A DNA stretch of 64,000 nt, taken from NCBI GenBank assembly GCA_015501595.1, contig JADNRX010000167.1, positions 1 through 64,000 on the forward strand, read 5' to 3'. Shown in pieces: positions 25,402 to 38,223 of the stretch; positions within the stretch are counted from its first letter, which is position 1, and each line of letters starts with the position of its first letter. Source of the stretch: Hymenopellis radicata (taxonomy: Eukaryota; Basidiomycota; Agaricomycetes; Agaricales; Physalacriaceae). The notes under the pieces are model-generated. The model was not told the origin of the DNA and did no database searches. It worked only from the letters and a program-made list of their open reading frames with translations. Position numbers and translations under genes: made by a program.

Positions 25402-27994
25402 TCAAGCAAACTGATTAGCCACCCTCCGACTCTGCTTCAACTCTACAAGCTTCATCACAATCTCCTCCAAAGGCACCACATCTCCCCTCGCCTTGGTTCC
25501 AGCATCATCACGATTCCGCACGTTCACGGACTGGGCCTTAAGCTCTGCTTCACCGACAGCTAGAGCACACTCAAGTTGAGCCATCACACAGGAGCGAAGA
25601 TACGAAAACACCCACTAAAAATGAAGTTGTACTGGGCAATTTCACCGTTCCGGATCTTCTTGGCCAGCGTGTTGTCGCTGTTATCGACATCGGCGTAGAG
25701 ACCCAAGCTGCTGAGCCGGTCACCTACCCGACTTGCGTACTCGTTCTGTAAAACTATCAGATGCCACCAAACAAGATGCAAGGCGCCAACGCACGAATGG
25801 ACCCGCAACCGGTATCACCACAACCTGCCGCGGTGATATCCAGAATGGCCTAGCGATTCAGCTCAAGCCCCTCTGCCTACGCACGAGACGACAATCACTC
25901 ACCACTTGCCAGCAAAATGTTCCGTAATGATAGCAATGAAACGCTCCAAACTTCCCAAAATCGCGCGATGGATGATAACAGGCCGCGCGGCAGGCCTATC
26001 GGGGTCGTCGTGGTCCTCAGCAGCGCGGTACTTCAAGTTGAAGCGCTCTGGGAGCTGGAAATCCAGCTGGATCGTAGCGCACTGGAAGGAACGTCGCAGC
26101 GCATCCCGGATCGTGATGTCGATCTTGGGTCCGTAGAACGCGCCATCGCCAGGGTTTATCTGCCACTTTCCGGGATAGTATTTTTCGAGCGCTTGCTTGA
26201 GGTCCTACAGTAGACGTGTGAATCAAGATTCCAGTAAGCCATAGAAGAACGTACATCTTCAGCAACGTTCCAAGTTTCAATAGCGCCGAGGTAATTATCC
26301 GGGCGCGTGGAAAGCTCAAGGGAGAACTCAAACCCGAAGAGACCGTAAATGTGCTGCATGAAGTCGAAGAGGGCGCCTATTTCGTCTTCAATCTGCACAT
26401 CATTAGACTTGCACTTGGTTGAATCACGAAAAGAGTTACCTGAGATGGCATACAAAAGACATGCGTGTCGTCCTGTACGAATCGCCGTACACGCGTCAAG
26501 CCCGTCAAAGCACCCGACGCCTCATTCCGATGAATAATCCCAAATTCTGCCATCCGTATAGGCAGCTCCTTATAACTGCGATCCTTGGAATCGAATACTA
26601 AACAATGCCCTGGACAATTCATAGGCTTGAGCCCCCACTTCTCCTTCTCGATGTCCAACACGAACATATCATCCTTGTAGTTCTGCCAGTGCCCTGACGT
26701 CTCCCATAGCTTGCTGTGGTACATGTTCGGGGTTATGACCTCGGAATACCCGCGCTTGAAATACTCGGAGCGCATGAGGTCAACGAGGGCATTGTATATA
26801 CGCGTGCCGTGGGGAAGGAAGAAGCAGCTGCCGGGGCTAAGGTCGTTGAAGAAGAAAAGCTCCTGTTCCTTGCCTATCTTGCGATGGTCGCGTTTGGCAG
26901 CTTCCGCGAGGAACACCTTGTACTCGGAGAGTTGCTGTTTGTCGGGGAATGAGATACCGTAGATGCGCTGGAGGGATTCGTTTTTGGCGTCGCCGAGGAA
27001 GTAGCAGGCAGAGTTTTTGGTGATCATCAAGGCTTTTATCTTGCCGGTGTGGGGAATATGAGGGCCGACGCAGAGGTCAATCATGGGACCGCAACGATAT
27101 ACGGTCGTGGAAGTGCCATCAGGAACTTTGGTCTCGATGAGGTATTTCTTGTACTTGTTGTAGCCGAACATTTCCAGGAGTTTCTCCTTGGACACTACAA
27201 GGCGTTCGAATTTCTGTTTCTCCTTGATGGCACCTTCAGTAAGCTTTTCCAGAGCAGGATAGTCGAGATTGGAGACGGGTCTGTCCTCGATACCCATCTC
27301 GTAGAAAAAACCTTCTTCGGTGGGAGGCCCGAGGCACAGATGGCAGCCATAATGCTTTTCTGCAGATTCTCCCAGAACGTGGGCGGAAGAATGCCAAAAA
27401 ACACGCTTTCCTATACGATAGATAAGCTTGCATTGCAGGACTGTTAAGTGAAGGCGAACCTTCGGGGTCCTTGAAATCGAGTAACTCTAGTTTACACGAA
27501 CTTTCGAGGGGGCGCTCCAAATCCCAGAGCACACCATCAACCTAGTATAAATTGAGCAAAGACTGAATACTGTCAACGCGTAGGCGCACCTTGGCAATCA
27601 CGATGCGTTCTGATAAACTCTTGGACACCTCCTTAGCGACATCCATCGGGCTCGTCTCCCAACTGGTAGCTGACTTGGTCGATCCATCGGGAAGGGTAAC
27701 AGTAATGGACTCTCTAGGTTTCGCTGGAGAGGAATAAGCAGTTGTTGGTACATCGTACAGGAAACACACCCTTTACTGCCTGGTCGTACTCTGCCTTGAG
27801 CTCCTCAAACATTTTTATTCTGTGGTCGATAAAGGCCGGTTTTGGTTGCATCTGACATGTGTGGTCATGACTTGAAGACCTCGTCGTCGTCGCAAATGGC
27901 GTACCTCTAGCGGGTACTGCGACGTGGCTACGGGCTTGCCCTTCTTGGGTTCCTTTGGCTGTTTGGCCACAGGAGGAGCGGGTGCGGTAGACAT
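25402..27994 (-). CDS. threonyl-tRNA synthetase
   Basis: Charges tRNA-Thr with threonine; class II synthetase. The start ATG at 27994 gives [20 protein letters not shown]. Then come a TGS domain ([17 protein letters not shown]), the editing domain with the HxxxH motif ([20 protein letters not shown], then [13 protein letters not shown]), motif 1 ([18 protein letters not shown]), motif 2 ([16 protein letters not shown] and [19 protein letters not shown]), and [18 protein letters not shown]. The anticodon-binding domain is last ([38 protein letters not shown]) and ends at TAG 25402. The catalytic residues Cys-Pro-Gly-His and the editing histidines are present, so it should be active. A mitochondrial targeting peptide is not evident at this start. 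Introns number about nine. It lies in tandem with the DnaJ gene. Confidence 0.95.
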
Positions 27995-28272
27995 GGTATG
28001 GTTGGGCCTTGTTGGAAAGCAAGCAAAGCAGATATTTGGACGAGGTAACCGATGGAGGAAAGGTCCGAATCTGATCAGATTTATACGTCGCATCCAAAGT
28101 GGAAAGCACGAGTCACGCGAACGAATCAAACATGACTCGGTAAGCGACCCTTTACATTCACACTGAGTCACACTGGGTACGATAGTTGGATTATCATAAT
28201 GTAAAATGTACGATGATGCATTTCTAAACACGACGACGTCCGAAAACGATGAAGACAATCAAAAAACTAAAA

Positions 28273-29728
28273 TTACTGGTTAGCGCACTGGACACGGGGT
28301 TCATCCGTATCCTCATCCATTGGATCATCCCGCATACCACCAGGCCCTTGGCGTGCATCCGTGTCTTCCATATCTACTTCGTCGATGACAACACCCTTCT
28401 CGAATTTGTCTACAGGTTTGCGAGATGGGAGGGCTTTTTCTAGGAGAGGTAATGCCGAAGGCTCGATGGTCTCGGGGAATTTAACGCTGAGCTTCACGTA
28501 GAGATCACCTGGTTCGTGGTGTCGCTGTGAAGGCATGCCTTGTCCCCGAACGAGTTTGAGATCACCTAGATGAACTGAGTAAGACACGTTGAGTGGATAT
28601 TAGAATTAACATACCGTGCCTCACAATCTCGCCTGGATGCACCTTGACTAATAATGCCCGCTCATCGAGATGACGAATGGCAAACTCGCCACCAGCGAGG
28701 GCGGTTAAGAGGTCGACCTCTACCTCGCAAATTAGGTCGTTCTCTTGGCGTCTGAAACGATCATGAGGCTTCTCCTCGATGACTATGATAACATCGCCAG
28801 CTTCAGCAGTGGGTGACTGGTCGGATTCGCCGCGGAACTGAATGGTCTGGCCGCCTTTCATGCCCTTGTCGATGTGGACCTCGAGGAACTTCTTGTCTGG
28901 TACAACCTTCTTTCCTTTGCACTGTGTACACCGATCCTTGGCGCTTATAGTTTCTCCAGTTCCATTACACTCGTCGCAAGGGGATTGTATCTGCTGAATC
29001 ATCGGTCCCATCTGGCGCATCGTGATCTTGACACCCGTTGCCCTACAAGGAGGACATGGTTTGACAGCACCGTCTTTACCACCTTTGCCTTTGCATTTTC
29101 CGCAGATGATGTTACGAGTAAGCGCGAGTTTGGTAGTTTTCCCTTTGTAGAGATCTTCGAGGGTGACGTGTACGCGGTGGACGAGATCTTTGGTCTTTCT
29201 GGGCTGCCGCGAGGAAGGACCGCCGCCACCAAAGCCGCCGAATCCACCACCACCGAAGAGCTGACTGAAGAGATCCTGGGAGGTTGATGAGCAGACAATA
29301 TCAAAAAAAAACATAGGATAGGACATACCTGGGGATCCATGCCGCCGCCACCGGACTCACTGAGACCTGCTTCACCTCTGGCATCGTATACCGCGCGTCG
29401 GTCTGGATCTGAAAGGACTTCGTAGCTAGATATAGAAAAGTTAACAGCGATCGAAGGCTTGTTTACAGCACTTACGCATGGGTCACTTCTTTGAACTTGT
29501 CGGGATCGCCACCCTTGTCTGGATGTAACCTCAGAGCCCTACAAGGAGGACAAGTATCAATCACTGGGCATCGAACGAAGCGTTGAGCCACACTTTTTGC
29601 GATAGGCCTTTTTGAGGTCAGATTCCGATGCACTTGGGGGTACTTCTAGGAGATCGTAAAATTTGCTGGCAATACATTAGAAGGCGGTGAAAGAACAAGA
29701 AAGAGTGGGCATACGTTTCGCGAACCAT
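28273..29728 (-). CDS. class A DnaJ chaperone (Ydj1/DNAJA type)
   Basis: Hsp70 co-chaperone. Starting at ATG 29728 (MVRET, then a splice), the J domain carries the HPD tripeptide (ALRLHPDKGGDPDKFKE) and YEVLSDPDRR. It is followed by a G/F-rich linker (LFGGGGFGGFGGGG) and a zinc-binding region with four CxxCxGxG-type repeats (CGKCKGKGG, CPPCRATG, CDECNGTGE, CTQCKGKK). The C-terminal substrate-binding domain is complete (DRFRRQENDLICEVEVDLL). It ends VQCANQ: the last four residues CANQ form a CaaX box, so farnesylation and membrane association are expected as in Ydj1 (CASQ). The gene is about 400 residues with about five introns. Its start faces the Vps4 start 474 bp away. Confidence 0.95.
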
Positions 29729-30202
29729 GATGAAAGACAAGGAAGAGAAAAGGATAGAGGAGGGTTGGTCACACGTTACAACAGCGCTGTTACAAATAGT
29801 AAATCGAAACGCGAAGACTGTTGTAGAAGAATGTACCAATTGGGAAAGTCATCGCTTTTCAGTTTGTTCCGTTTTGGGCGGTGCACAGACTATGTATGTG
29901 CTATTCCTGTTTGCTGTTGAAAGCGATGTTATCGGGTAGGCTTGCTGCAAGGTCAAGGCTTGCGTGAAACGTAGATGTTAAGCCTAATAAATCCAGGACA
30001 GACTGGTATCTCTTACCCTGAGATAAGGTTATTTCTATCAACGTTACATACGGCAGCCCATTTACTTATATGACGCTGAACTCAATGTTAAAATCGATAC
30101 TTGAATCAAGGTCAAGCTAGTACTAAGGCCCAATGTCAATACCATATCACGTCACTAGCGTGACACGCCCCTCTCTTCCCAACCACATCGCTACCACTCA
30201 TC
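29729..30202. promoter_or_regulatory. divergent promoter region between DnaJ and Vps4
   Basis: 474 bp separate the two start codons on opposite strands. No competing gene is visible. It must contain both promoters. I could not identify a convincing heat-shock element or TATA box. Confidence 0.5.
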
Positions 30203-31769
<1,567 letters not shown>

Positions 31770-32093
31770 GACGATTGACCTGACCTGATTTTGATTATTC
31801 ACTGTAACTTTGGGTGTATGGTTATATTACTCTGGAATAGATGTGGAAGAAGTTGACAAGTTCCCCTGCTTCACCCCGTATACGTCGGTCAGAACGTTGG
31901 CCTGAACGGCATGCGCGATAAAGAAATGGTTTGGGTCGTGTACATAAAGTACTTGCACCCAGAAGCTCTCAAAACGTCGAAAGCTGTCGAATGTAAAGCT
32001 CGTCATGTGACACGTTAGTCACTCTTGCGTCACACTTGTACGGCGAATACTTGTACTCACTTACTCTCATCATCACCAATACCGACGACCACG
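31770..32093. other. intergenic between VPS4 and VPS27
   Basis: 324 bp in tandem orientation hold the 3' flank of VPS4 and the promoter of VPS27. No gene or repeat was seen. Confidence 0.5.
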
Positions 32094-34265
32094 ATGTCGA
32101 CGCTGAGCAGTTGGTTATGGGGAACAACAATGCTGGACGAGGCCATCGGTCAGTCATGCGCTTGACGCTGTGCTCAATGTCACTGACGACGCTCGCAGAG
32201 AAGGCGACCTCGGAACTACTGCCCACCGGCGCTGACGACATGGCGCTTAACCTTGAGATATGTGACCAGATTCGCTCCAAGTCTGTGCCCGCCAAAGACG
32301 CCATGAAAGCCCTCAAGCGGCGCCTTAATCACAAGAACCCTAATGTACAGTTACTGGCGCTAACGGTAAGGCTCTCTCTCTTTTCCGCGTCTTGAAGCTC
32401 AAGGCGTTCTGTAGCTCACCGACGTATGTATCAAGAATGGCGGCGACCACTTTCTTGTCGAGGTCGCCTCGCGCGAGTTCATGGACAATCTTGGTCCATA
32501 CTCAAGATCCCTGCTCTCAACAGCGACGTCAAGTTGACTATGCTGCGGCTCATTCAGAACTGGAGCATCGCGTTTGAAGGAAACCCGAGTCTATCATATG
32601 TCGTAACCACCTACAACACGCTCGTGCGAGAAGGTATGCCTGACGCCAGCATCGTCGACAAATGCTCATTATCACCAGGCTTCAATTTCCCTCCCAAAGA
32701 CCTCACGGTATCTACCTCTGTCATGGTAGACACCAAAACCGCACCGGAATGGATTGACTCGGAACTCTGCATGCGTTGCAGAGACTCATTCACCTTCACA
32801 AATCGCAAACACCATTGCCGAAACTGTGGACTCGTGTTCGACCAAAAGTGCTCCTCTAAATCTATTCCATTACCGCATTTTGGATTGACGCAGGAGGTTC
32901 GCGTCTGCGACGGGTGCTACAACAAATTGAGCAAACGAGCTGAGCAGGCGAAGCTCTCCCACCGGCACAGTGCCTCTCTGCCCGTGAACCGCCACCGGCA
33001 CCATCGCCAGGACATAGATACCGATCTCCAACGTGCCATTCAGCTCTCCCTTCAAGAATCCTCTGGCTACTCCCCGTCACCTGCCCTTTCTTCCTCCGTT
33101 CCCAATCAGTACTTCTCGGAGCCGCCGCTCGTTGACCGCAGTACCCGACCTGAGGAGGACGACCCTGATCTGAAAGCCGCAATTGAGGCGAGTTTGAGAG
33201 AAGCAGCGGCACCTAGGCCGAGTGCCCCACTCGATGTTTCAACTTCCACAAGCGCCGGGATGCAATTACCAAATTATGACCTTGAACCGCTGGAGAGCGA
33301 TGTAATATTGACGTTCAGTCAGGAGGTTGACCAAGTACATCGTCAAGGCTCGGGGTTGAAGGGACGCGAGGTTAGCGAGCTGTACGACAAGGCAAATTCA
33401 TTGCGTCCAAAGCTCGCGATGAGTTTAGATGATGCGGGAAGGAAAGAACGTGAGTCTTGTTCTTTGACAGTGTTTCCCAATTGCCGATGCTGACCACGTT
33501 CTTTGCAGAACTTTTAACGGACATGCACGGCAAGTTGAGCGAAGCGGTCAAGCTTTACGATCAACTATTGACGGAACAATTGGCACATCCACGGTGGAGG
33601 CAGAGCCAGTATCAGCCGCAGCCACAGATATCATATCAAGCGCAGACTCCCGTGCAGGCCTCGTATACGCCTCTGGCACAGCCGTACGCGCCCCCGCAGG
33701 AATATCAGTCTCCCACACAGACATCGTATCAACAGCCATATACAACATCATACGCTACCCCTACTCAGCCAATGTACAACCCGTCATATGTTGCTTCGCC
33801 AACCGCAGAGCAAGGACAGATGGTACAGCAGAGCGCCAGTGCGAGTGCCCCACCGGTGTCAATATCCTCACCTCCTCCCGTGCCGCACCCTTCACACGCA
33901 CAGTATTCTCCGTCTGCACCAATTCCTGTATCACAACCTCAGTATTCAGCACCTGCACCATCAGTGCCGCCACCTGAAAACGCCCCCGTTCTGGCATATC
34001 AGCCGCCCCTTCATTCTCCTCCGCAGCAAGCGAATCTTTCCGGCACAACACGTATTCATCGCCACAGTCGTATTCATCTCCTGTTGCCCAGCAACCCCAG
34101 CCATACACGTCGCCTCCTCAAACTTATTCGGCACCACCACAATCGGTGTACACCCCGGCGCCCGCCTTACCTTCTTTCCCCGTCGCACCAAACTTTCCGG
34201 TGGCACCCACACAGGCGCCATGGAGAGAGCCAGAGAGGAAGGAAGCGTTGTTGATCGATTTATAG
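32094..34265 (+). CDS. VPS27: Vps27/Hrs ESCRT-0 subunit
   Basis: Recruits ubiquitinated cargo and ESCRT-I at endosomes. The VHS domain starts at ATG 32094 ([20 protein letters not shown], then [20 protein letters not shown]). A FYVE zinc finger binding PI3P follows ([20 protein letters not shown], then [11 protein letters not shown]). Two ubiquitin-interacting motifs are visible ([13 protein letters not shown] and [15 protein letters not shown]). A GAT-like helical region and a long Pro/Gln/Tyr-rich tail come next. The end, EALLIDL, is a clathrin-box-like motif. Two apparent one-base losses break the frame: at about 32493 in the VHS domain (MDNL to [13 protein letters not shown]) and at about 34037 in the tail (before [12 protein letters not shown]). 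The conserved readings on both sides suggest the gene is functional. Confidence 0.92.
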
Positions 34266-34451
34266 TTATAGGTCTTCTATGTCTCTTACGGGTATGTTTA
34301 TTGTATGGATGTATGTAGAAAGGACATTTTATCGTGCAAATCCAAGCGAGTACTTGAGGATTTATGCACACAATGTATTCCACTACATAGCATCGATACG
34401 ATAGCGTCGTCGAACTTTGTAGTAGAGTAAACTAATTAATACATTTCCCTA

Positions 34452-37140
34452 CTAACCACCGCGCAAGAGTTGTAGGGCAAGTTCCTCGTCATCTTCGATT
34501 GTATGCGACTGGCTCTTGTTGCCTCCAAGTGATGATGTTCGTGTTCGTTTGCTCGGTGGAGGAGGCTCGTCGTCATCGTCGTCCGAGTCAACTTCCGGCA
34601 AGTCGAAGTCGGGGCTCATATACCCATCGTCCTCACCCACAGGTGCTATCAGGGCACCAGCCGCGTCGTCATCCTAAGAGAAAATGAGAATGAAAAAATT
34701 ATCACGAGCGAAAAGACGAACCACGCCACGCTCGCGCTCCTTCCTCTTGCGCTTCTTTTCCCTCTTCTTCTCCTTCGCTTCCGCCTTATCCGCGACGTCT
34801 GCCACCTTCATCTTGCTCCTCCCCTCATCCGCATACTTGGCCACCTCCTTCATGACACCCTCCATGCCACCCTTCTCCTTTATCCACTCCGACGCATCTG
34901 CAACAGGATTGGCAACCCGCGCTTCCCCATCCTCGCCGAACACAAGCTTCTTGCTCGTGGGCGCATGCAACAGCAAAGTCCTCTTTGCGTTCCCAGCTTG
35001 GCTTTCCGGTTCGACAAATTGTCGATTTTGATGTGGGTCAGTTCCTCCTCTGGCAACTCGTGATCCGCGCGCTTGAGGGTCATGAAATCATCGTCTTCGT
35101 CGTCAACATCGCGATCGACAATTTTGTCGTAGTGTTGAGAGAGAACGTCTTGATTCTTCCTCCCGAACATCCTGTCGTATTTGGTTCGCACACCGGTGGC
35201 CTACATTGCATTATTAACAAACTAGGCAAGATAGGACTCGCGCCATACCTTCGAAGGGGCAATCTCTTCCTCTTCTTCACTAGAAGAGTGGGCTTCGCCA
35301 TCGTCCGTTTCATCACCGTCCTCCTCCTTCAGAGCTTCGGAAGTAGCCTTGATTACTGCTCGATCAGTATTCTTCTTCTTCTTCGCCATCTCCTTGCTCA
35401 AGAACTTGATTTTGGGAGCGCCAGGAAGACCAAGCGATTCCGCAAACTCTTCTACAGGCAGTTCCGAGAGCTTGAAGATTGATTTGTCCTTGTGCAAGTG
35501 CACCGATCGCAGATAAGAAACGAAAGCCTGTGAAGAATTGAGCTAGTCAAACAGAGAAATAAGAAAGGTAGCTCACCCTTTGACCAAGATACTTGATTTC
35601 GGGATCTTGGAAGGCAAGATTCTGGAGCTGGTTTTCGATGCTCTGTGTCTTGCTTCCTCGAACCTTGAGCTTTTCTACAACAATGGATTTTGCCTGCAAG
35701 CCGCTACCATGCCTTCTTCTTCACTAGGCATAAGGAACAACAATCCCTTGCCTTTGCTCTCGTACCGCGCAGTTCGGCCAACGCGATGGATGTACGTATC
35801 GGCGTCTTCGGGAGCGTCAACCTGCAGAACCCAATCCACCGAAGGGAAATCCAGACCACGAGCAGCAATGTCGGTAGCGAGCAGCACGGAATGCTTTGAA
35901 GTAGTAAACTTGGTGTACATTGTCAATCTCGCCGACTGTTTCTGCTTTCCATGTAAATGGATAAGCGAAATGCCCGGATGCATTTTGCAAAACGTCTCAT
36001 AGACGAAGCGGACCTGCTTGCAACTGGAAAGGAATACCAGGACCTTCGACTGAAGATGCGACTTGATAAAGCTCCAAAGAACCGAAAGCTTCTGATCGAG
36101 GGTGCAGACGAGGTAATGTTGGGAAAGGTTTTCGGGGGTAGCAGTTTTAGAAGACGAGTCGACATCGACGCCAATGGGGACCGGATCTTTTAGACTGAGT
36201 CGCGCCAGATCGCTGACGGATTGAGTTTGTGTGGCAGAGAACAGTAGTGTTTGGCGCGAGTTAGGAAGGTGAGAGAGAAGGGCTGTCAAGGTTTTTGAAA
36301 ACCCCATGTCAAGGATACGATCCGCTTCGTCCAAAACTGTGTCGAGTATGAGAAAGGTAGGGCGAACGAGGATTATAACGCACCCAAAACCTGCAAATTG
36401 TCCGAGTCGAAACCAAATGTCTGATCCATATGTTGTAGTAATCGCCCAGGCGTCGCGACAAGTATATTCATACGCGCGAGGCGATCTCGTTCGTCTTTCA
36501 CATTTTTTCCGCCTATTACAATGCCGGCAGAGAAGGAGTGGTAGCCGCCTATGGATCGCAACACGTCGAAAATTTGGACCGCCTAGGAAGGAATCAGTGA
36601 GGCAATCAAACAGAAAGTATAATACACACCAGTTCTCGCGTTGGAGATATAATCAAGGCTCCCAGACCGTCCGTTGGACCCCATCTTCGCCTATGCAATA
36701 TTTCCAGGACCGGTATTAAGAAGGCGAGGGTTTTCCCGCTGCCTGTACGAGCAGCTCCAAGGACATCCTTTCCCTTCAACGACACTGGTATACTTTTCGC
36801 TTGGATGCTTGTCGTTTTTACAAAGAAAGCCTTCTTCAAACCTGTTGACTGGATTGAGTAGATGGTCAGGATTTTATTACTTGACTGCTTACCTCGCTTG
36901 GTATTCTCAGAGATGGGAAGTTCTGCAAAAGTTTTGAGGTCGTCCGATGGAACCTAACCTTGAGTCAGTGAGCGCGACTCGGGAAAGACGTGGATTGCTG
37001 CGTACAAAATCCATTGCTGCTTGTTCCAATGCATCCAGTTTCTGGTTTTCCGAAATTTGGCGCGCCTTGGCAGAGCAAATCGCATTCTTTTTGGATTTGG
37101 CTGGTTTGTTGGACGGGCCTGCCTTTGCGTGAGTGTTCAT
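34452..37140 (-). CDS. DBP4: DEAD-box RNA helicase Dbp4 (DDX10)
   Basis: Nucleolar ATP-dependent helicase of early pre-rRNA processing that works with the U3/U14 snoRNPs (family knowledge). After [10 protein letters not shown] come the Q-motif region ([28 protein letters not shown]), motif [12 protein letters not shown], Ia PTRELA, Ib [10 protein letters not shown], motif II as [13 protein letters not shown], motif [29 protein letters not shown], and [16 protein letters not shown] and [12 protein letters not shown] Lys/Glu-rich tail with acidic patches closes it at TAG 34452. Two one-base losses break the frame, at about 35698 (VAA to [11 protein letters not shown]) and about 34975 (before [13 protein letters not shown]), both in T runs on the coding strand. 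The ATG at 37140 is the first in frame; MDFVRSNP further in is an alternative. The start is 41 bp from that of the AN1 gene. Confidence 0.93.
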
Positions 37141-37181
37141 GGTCAAAAGTCAGCACAGCCACTCGATCATCACGCATTATC

Positions 37182-38152
37182 ATGGACTCCGATCTGCTTG
37201 ACGTTGGTTTTCAATGCGCCCAAAACAACTGTCGACAAATTGACTTTCTGCCTATCCGATGCTCATGCGCCCTATATTTCTGCAGAGACCACATATTACC
37301 TGACGCCCATACGTGTCGCCTACTTGCCGCTGCCACGCCACACTCCTCAGATCCTGCGACTAAGTTCCAGCGATGTGCGCTGGTAGACTGCAACAAAGCC
37401 AGTCTCGATGCTTTCTCTGCCACAGAAGCCAAGTCTTCAGCTTCATGTTTCCAATGCCACCTAGCATTCTGCGCAGAGTGAGATATGACAATATGTTCAC
37501 AATATGCGTGAGTTGACACGTCGTCGTTTCTAGACACAGATATCCAGATGCCCACTCGTGTTCTCCGCAAGCCAACGAGGAAAGTCTGAGTAGCGGGACG
37601 AAGAATAACACAGCGAGAGCCCTGTTGGCGAAGCATTTTCCATCGAACGCTTCCGAATCGCAGACTGGAACGCAAGCTAGTGTTCCAAAAACGCCCACTG
37701 ATCCCGCAAAACTGGCGCAACTCAGAAAAGTCCAGTTGATGAAGATGCGACATCGCGCAACACCTGCCGATCCGAAGGATAAACCCACCTCTGTGTCTGT
37801 GAATGATCGCCTTCACATCAGATTGCACGTTGGTGCTGGGGAGGAGAAGGTATACTGGGTGCGCAAGGTATTCGGCTTTCTCTCTCATGCTGCCCGCTCT
37901 GAGTATGTCTGCCAAGACTATCGTCACGGGCAAGGCACTCGATCTACTGGCACAAGCGGCGAAGATCAAAACATCGGTTCGTGCGCTGGGAACCTTTATA
38001 TTGCTCCCTTAATCAATATTTGGTAGCCGCTCCGATTGTGCGAAGTTACAGAAGATCGTCAGTTGGAAAACAGCCAGTCTCTTGCTTCTCAGATCGAGGA
38101 TGGGGCTTTGTTGATGTTGAGGTCACCATTACCGGCGCCTTCGATTACATGA
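37182..38152 (+). CDS. AN1-type zinc-finger protein (Cuz1/ZFAND1-like)
   Basis: Probable stress-response cofactor of the proteasome and Cdc48/p97, by family (Cuz1/ZFAND1). The start MDSDLLDVGFQCAQNNCRQ leads into a first AN1 finger (IDFLPIRCSCALYFCRDH). A second Cys/His cluster follows (RCALVDCNKASLDAF, CFQCHLAFCAE, then HRYPDAHSC after the intron at about 37480). The C-terminal half has a ubiquitin-like region (RLHIRLHVGAGEEKVYWVRK, TIVTGKALDLLAQAAKI, QIEDGALLMLRSPLPAPS) and a TGA at 38150-38152. Four exons join in phase. The protein is about 265 residues. The N-terminal finger needs this start, which makes the spacer to Dbp4 unusually short. Confidence 0.85.
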
Positions 38153-38223
38153 AGCCCTAACTATCAAGCCATAGCTCCGGCACTGTATGTTCTTATTATA
38201 CTTACAATGTGCTACAGGCTTGG

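Noticed and set aside
26377..27297. ThrRS starting at an internal Met before GIEDRPVSN
   Set aside because: The same frame continues upstream through the editing motif HSSAHVLG and splices to the TGS domain, so the gene starts at 27994.
33594..34108. Overlapping ORFs of 115-176 codons inside the VPS27 tail
   Set aside because: They are shadows of the Pro/Gln-rich repeat in other frames and strands.
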